A DNA stretch of 64,000 bases from Selaginella tamariscina (taxonomy: Eukaryota; Streptophyta; Lycopodiopsida; Selaginellales; Selaginellaceae). The stretch's first letter is position 1, and each line of letters starts with the position of its first letter. The DNA lies in contig PUQB01000471.1 in the NCBI GenBank assembly GCA_003024785.1, forward strand, positions 363,872 through 427,871. Reading direction: 5' to 3'. Of the stretch, positions 60,823-64,000 are shown in pieces. The translations under genes were made by a program, and so were the position numbers. The notes beneath the pieces were generated by a model, which was not told where the DNA came from, did not search any database, and saw only the letters and a list, made by a program, of their open reading frames with translations.

Positions 60823-62270
60823 TATGAAAAAACAAAAATAGATTTTTCTATACAAAAACAAGTTTATATGTCATTCTTTTCATATGCATGTAACAATGTT
60901 TGGTATATAAGCTGAAGATGCTTACCCCTAAAGTTGACCTTGTATCTCCTAGGTTAACCTTCATGTAAAATTTACCATGGTATAATCTATTTTGAATATT
61001 ATAACATTTTATAAGAGGTGACCAACATGAGGTAATGAATGCGAGCTGACCAACGATACATGTGAAGATATTTCTTAAAGGCTGAGTTATACTAATGATG
61101 CATAATAATAAATAGTGATGACCAAACACTACCTAACCAAAAGATTGAATTAGGTCACCACACAAGGCATCACTTATAAAATCCTCAAGATAGGCATAGA
61201 GTAGGACATAATTAAAATATTATTCTATATGGACCACCGCACTTGCTAAGGCTTCACAATTTGAGCAAGTTAAAAGGAGAAGGGGCTACCTATAGTTAGG
61301 AACCAACATTGTTGCAAAATGAAAATTCATATAAGAATGTGTCATTCACAAGTTGCAATTGAGATTCCCATGAAGCAATCGAGAAAGGATCCTATGGGAT
61401 GCTCCTGTACGACACCAATCGTGAGTGAAATTAACAGTGCAAAAGAATGCCTAGAATACTTATAAGAGTTGCTTGTGAATAACTCTGTTGAGAAACGTGT
61501 AGTAACTATGACATAATTCAAATTTCTTTTGAGATACTTGTGTTTAATACGTTTGTAACAGGAGAAAGAAAACGACAATAATGTTAAGATGTGTCCGAAG
61601 GATAAGGTAAACTTAGCATTCGTTAAGCAGGAAAACCATTCTGATGTGATGCTTGTAGGGACGTATACGTGCACCTCTTATTCTGCACAAATAATTATAT
61701 ATACGTGCACACATATACACACAAATATGTGGGTATGTGTATGTACATAAATAATGTATGCACATTAAAAACCACAAATATGTGTATAAGTATATGGGTT
61801 TTTTGAAATTTTAAAATTTCAATCGACATGCACAGGTTTATTGAACTTATGAGCACAACATCCAGTCTCTTGAATGGGTAAATGCATCCATAATAAAATA
61901 TATGATATGCATAATGGATGTATTTATGCTTTATAACTACAACATGCAATGTATTGTATAAAAACCATGGAAAACATGTGATTAAGTAACCTTCGTATAT
62001 GTAATTGTGTTTAAAGATGATATGCATTCTTAAAAATGCATTGAAAGTTGATCCTTAATTAAATTACATTAAATTAATTATGAAAGCTTTTGAATATATA
62101 ATATAGTAGAAATAGCTTTTAATTTAACTTTGTTTGTGTACGATTGCTAAAAAACCAATTTAAGGACAGTGACAACATTACTCAATATTCATTTAAAGAC
62201 ATTATTTGTAATAATTTTATATTAAATTTAAATGCATAAGGTTAGGGTTTAAGAGTTTTAGGGTTCTTGA
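60823..62270. other. Intergenic DNA without recognised genes
   Basis: Mixed AT-rich sequence with ACACAT/TATATA runs near 61,690-61,760. A short minus-strand stretch near 60,935-60,965 ends at a donor-like GGGTAAGC and might be another exon remnant. No family was recognised in the two 110-codon minus-strand frames. Confidence 0.4.
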
Positions 62271-62372
62271 AGAATATGGATTCAAGAATGTGGATCAAAT
62301 CCAAGTGTTTTCTCTCTCTCACACACACATGCACACGCACACCCGCGCGCGCGCACACATGCAAATTGAAGG

Positions 62373-62577
62373 CTTTCTAGGGATCCTGGGAGGTATGTCG
62401 ATCGGCAGCAAGGCTTGTGCCAGCCATGGCGATGGCCCTGCCAAGAAGGTGAAGAATACAAAGGTGAGAAGAATGAGGACGAAGATCTCAATGTGGGCGA
62501 TTGCTGGCAAGCGCATTATCATCTGTCTCCCTAAGCCGGACTCTGTCTGCTGTCGACTATGCACAACGCGCTCTCAG
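62373..62577 (+). other. Possible upstream exon of the SET-domain gene
   Basis: A less AT-rich segment flanked by an acceptor-like TTTCTAG and a donor-like CAG|GTGTGT. It encodes a basic, cysteine-containing peptide (SHGDGPAKKVKN, WAIAGKRIIICLPKPDS). I do not recognise it, and its link to the SET exons at 63,396 is based on orientation and proximity only. Confidence 0.35.
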
Positions 62578-63220
62578 GTGTGTATGTGTGTGTGTGTGCG
62601 TGCGCATGTGTGATACACTTGCTATAGACGAATGCGAAAAGTAAAAACACTAATGTGTCCTTTACTAAGCAGTAGTTATATGTATGCATACAAGTATATT
62701 TATTCAATATTTATATAACTTCATGTATTCTATGCATTCATCTATATATAGAGGCGTATACATACACGGATTTATGTGGTGCTTCTCATCTGTTTCTGAT
62801 GCATAGCATTCCATATTCCTTCCAGACATTTCACATTCTGGAATATGGATGGCTAAGATATACTTTAATAAAATATTACACTGTTTCCATATTATATATA
62901 TATATATACAAATTACTATGGTCCCCTTGTGTTATTAAATCAGCGATGTAGGGTTAATTCTCAAGACAATTTCATTGAAAGAGTCAGAAGCTCAACAAGC
63001 TTATTCTGTATTAATTAGTTTTTATTTAAGAATCTATTAGACTAAATACTACTCCCTAGAGAGAACGCATAGACATGGATATGTTATGTGCAACTGCAAA
63101 GAGTAAAATGTGCTAAGATACACTAATTTGTTTGCGCATATGAAAGTAATGTCTATATTAAGTAGCAGAGTATGTATCTAACTCTATCAGTGCTAAACGT
63201 GTTTATGAATGTTAAAGTTG

Positions 63221-63253
<33 letters not shown>

Positions 63254-63395
63254 TTGTAAATTATTAAGTACGTGACTTTCTACATATACATAGATGCACA
63301 CAGCGAGGTGTGTACCCCAATCCTATAGATCTTTAAAACATATCTGTGTGTGTGTGTGTATAAACTTATTCAAAATGGTGTGAACTTGAACACAG

Positions 63396-64000
63396 GTGGT
63401 TTGCAAGACGAAAGTGCAGTGTGAATTTTCTTTCATGGTTACAAAAGCGGGGTGAGCACGATGTGAGCACCGCAATCACTATTGGGATGTCACCACATGG
63501 CAGGTATGCTCTTTGGTATATATACATTTGTTGTATGTGTATAATGTATGTCTATGGATACTAGACATATATACGTATTTATGGATGTTATGTGTACGAT
63601 TTGTCAGAGTCTGTTTGCCTCTCGCCCCATACATACTGGAGAATGCATGCTCCAGGTTTCACGTGATTTGGTAAGGTTAATTAACTTTGCACTTACTAGA
63701 GGTTCTTATAAACATTGTGTGTGTGGGTGTGTCTCTCTGTGTGTGGTGTGAGGATATATAAATAAACATATACATATACGTATATAAATGATGCTACATA
63801 CGTATACACACATAACATTTATAAAAAGGAACGACATATATATTATTAATTTCTGTTATGATAATTATTAATATAATATACTTCTTTATTTTCTACAAAG
63901 ATAGATGATCACTCCCGATAGACTCCCGGACGAAGTAATACGTTTGTTGTCCAAGGACGTCAGTGATTGGCAGGACTTGCTCTTTTATACTTGCTCATAA
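63396..64000 (+). CDS. SET-domain protein-lysine methyltransferase (Rubisco LSMT/SETD3-4-like), 5' part, runs off the window
   Basis: SET proteins of this group methylate lysines on proteins such as Rubisco, aldolase, ribosomal proteins or actin, using SAM. Three exons fit the family start: 63,396-63,503 (CSVNFLSWLQKRG, ITIGMSPHG), 63,610-63,670 (SLFASRPIHTGECMLQVSRD) and 63,905 onward (MITPDRLPDEVIRLL). They join in frame with GT/AG signals. Together they form the (G)xSLFA...GE.L..V start of the SET fold and the LP.E linker that follows it. Near 63,978 the frame DWQDLLFYTCS ends in TAA at the very edge, while the next frame reads ALLLYLLI, which fits the family better. So a one-base loss is present, from either decay or a sequencing slip. 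The catalytic NHxC/Y region would lie outside the window. Confidence 0.65.

Noticed and set aside
1-64000. tRNA, rRNA or snRNA genes
   Set aside because: I looked for box B-like GGTTCGANNCC and rRNA core words by eye and found none I could support; a covariance-model scan would be needed to exclude them.

Overview
The window looks like nuclear DNA of a land plant, probably not a flowering plant (bryophyte, lycophyte or fern grade is my best guess). It is AT-rich, with short canonical GT/AG introns, plant F-box genes, a plant-type SET methyltransferase, plant-type (TTTAGGG)n interstitial repeats and Ty3-type LTR retrotransposons. Few coding regions are whole. Most are single exons or runs of exons in which the reading frame breaks, so this reads as a repeat-rich, low-recombination or accessory region (pericentromeric, or possibly a sex chromosome; that last step is inference only).

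Layout. (1) 1-5,335: two nearly identical tandem copies (period about 2.93 kb), each with an apparently intact two-exon F-box gene. (2) 5,336-10.4 kb: a broken Ty3-type element fossil on the plus strand. (3) 10.4-14.0 kb: AT-rich DNA with a decayed palindrome array, a 31-bp tandem repeat and a purine-rich minisatellite. (4) 14,008-24,752: a structurally complete, apparently non-coding LTR element (family A, minus strand) with 5-bp target duplications. Its left LTR is interrupted by a 3.4-kb CACTA-like DNA transposon (15,739-19,120) that carries exon blocks of mitochondrial enoyl-thioester reductase (MECR/ETR1) and of a macrodomain protein. (5) 26.8-31.1 kb, minus strand: an FCP1/NIF-type HAD phosphatase-like remnant, then a gene joining a ParB-like domain to a DNA adenine/cytosine-N4-type methyltransferase-like domain. 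(6) 31.4-36.3 kb: two arrays of an 18-bp palindrome (consensus GGCGGGATTAATCCCGCC) spaced about every 44 bp, separated by microsatellite and minisatellite DNA, with one protein-kinase-like exon. (7) 36.7-39.5 kb: a DUF7869-like gene. (8) 40.1-53.2 kb: a large inverted repeat (two arms of about 5 kb) built on an F-box/LRR gene. The second arm is enclosed by its own roughly 200-bp terminal inverted repeats, as in a MULE-like gene-capturing element. (9) 53.2-60.3 kb: a broken coding Ty3-type element (family B, minus strand) containing a nested solo LTR of family A. (10) 60.3-64.0 kb: a ribosomal protein eS24 fragment and the start of a SET-domain gene that runs off the right edge.

How the parts relate. 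Families A and B share LTR ends, the primer-site region and the polypurine-side internal sequence, so A looks like the non-autonomous partner of B. At least two independent captures of host gene pieces by DNA transposons are visible. The palindromic arrays are the least explained structure in the window. One of them lies about 300 bp from the 5' end of the ParB/methyltransferase gene, which raises a testable but unproven link. All family names come from reading translated motifs by eye; no database search was possible.
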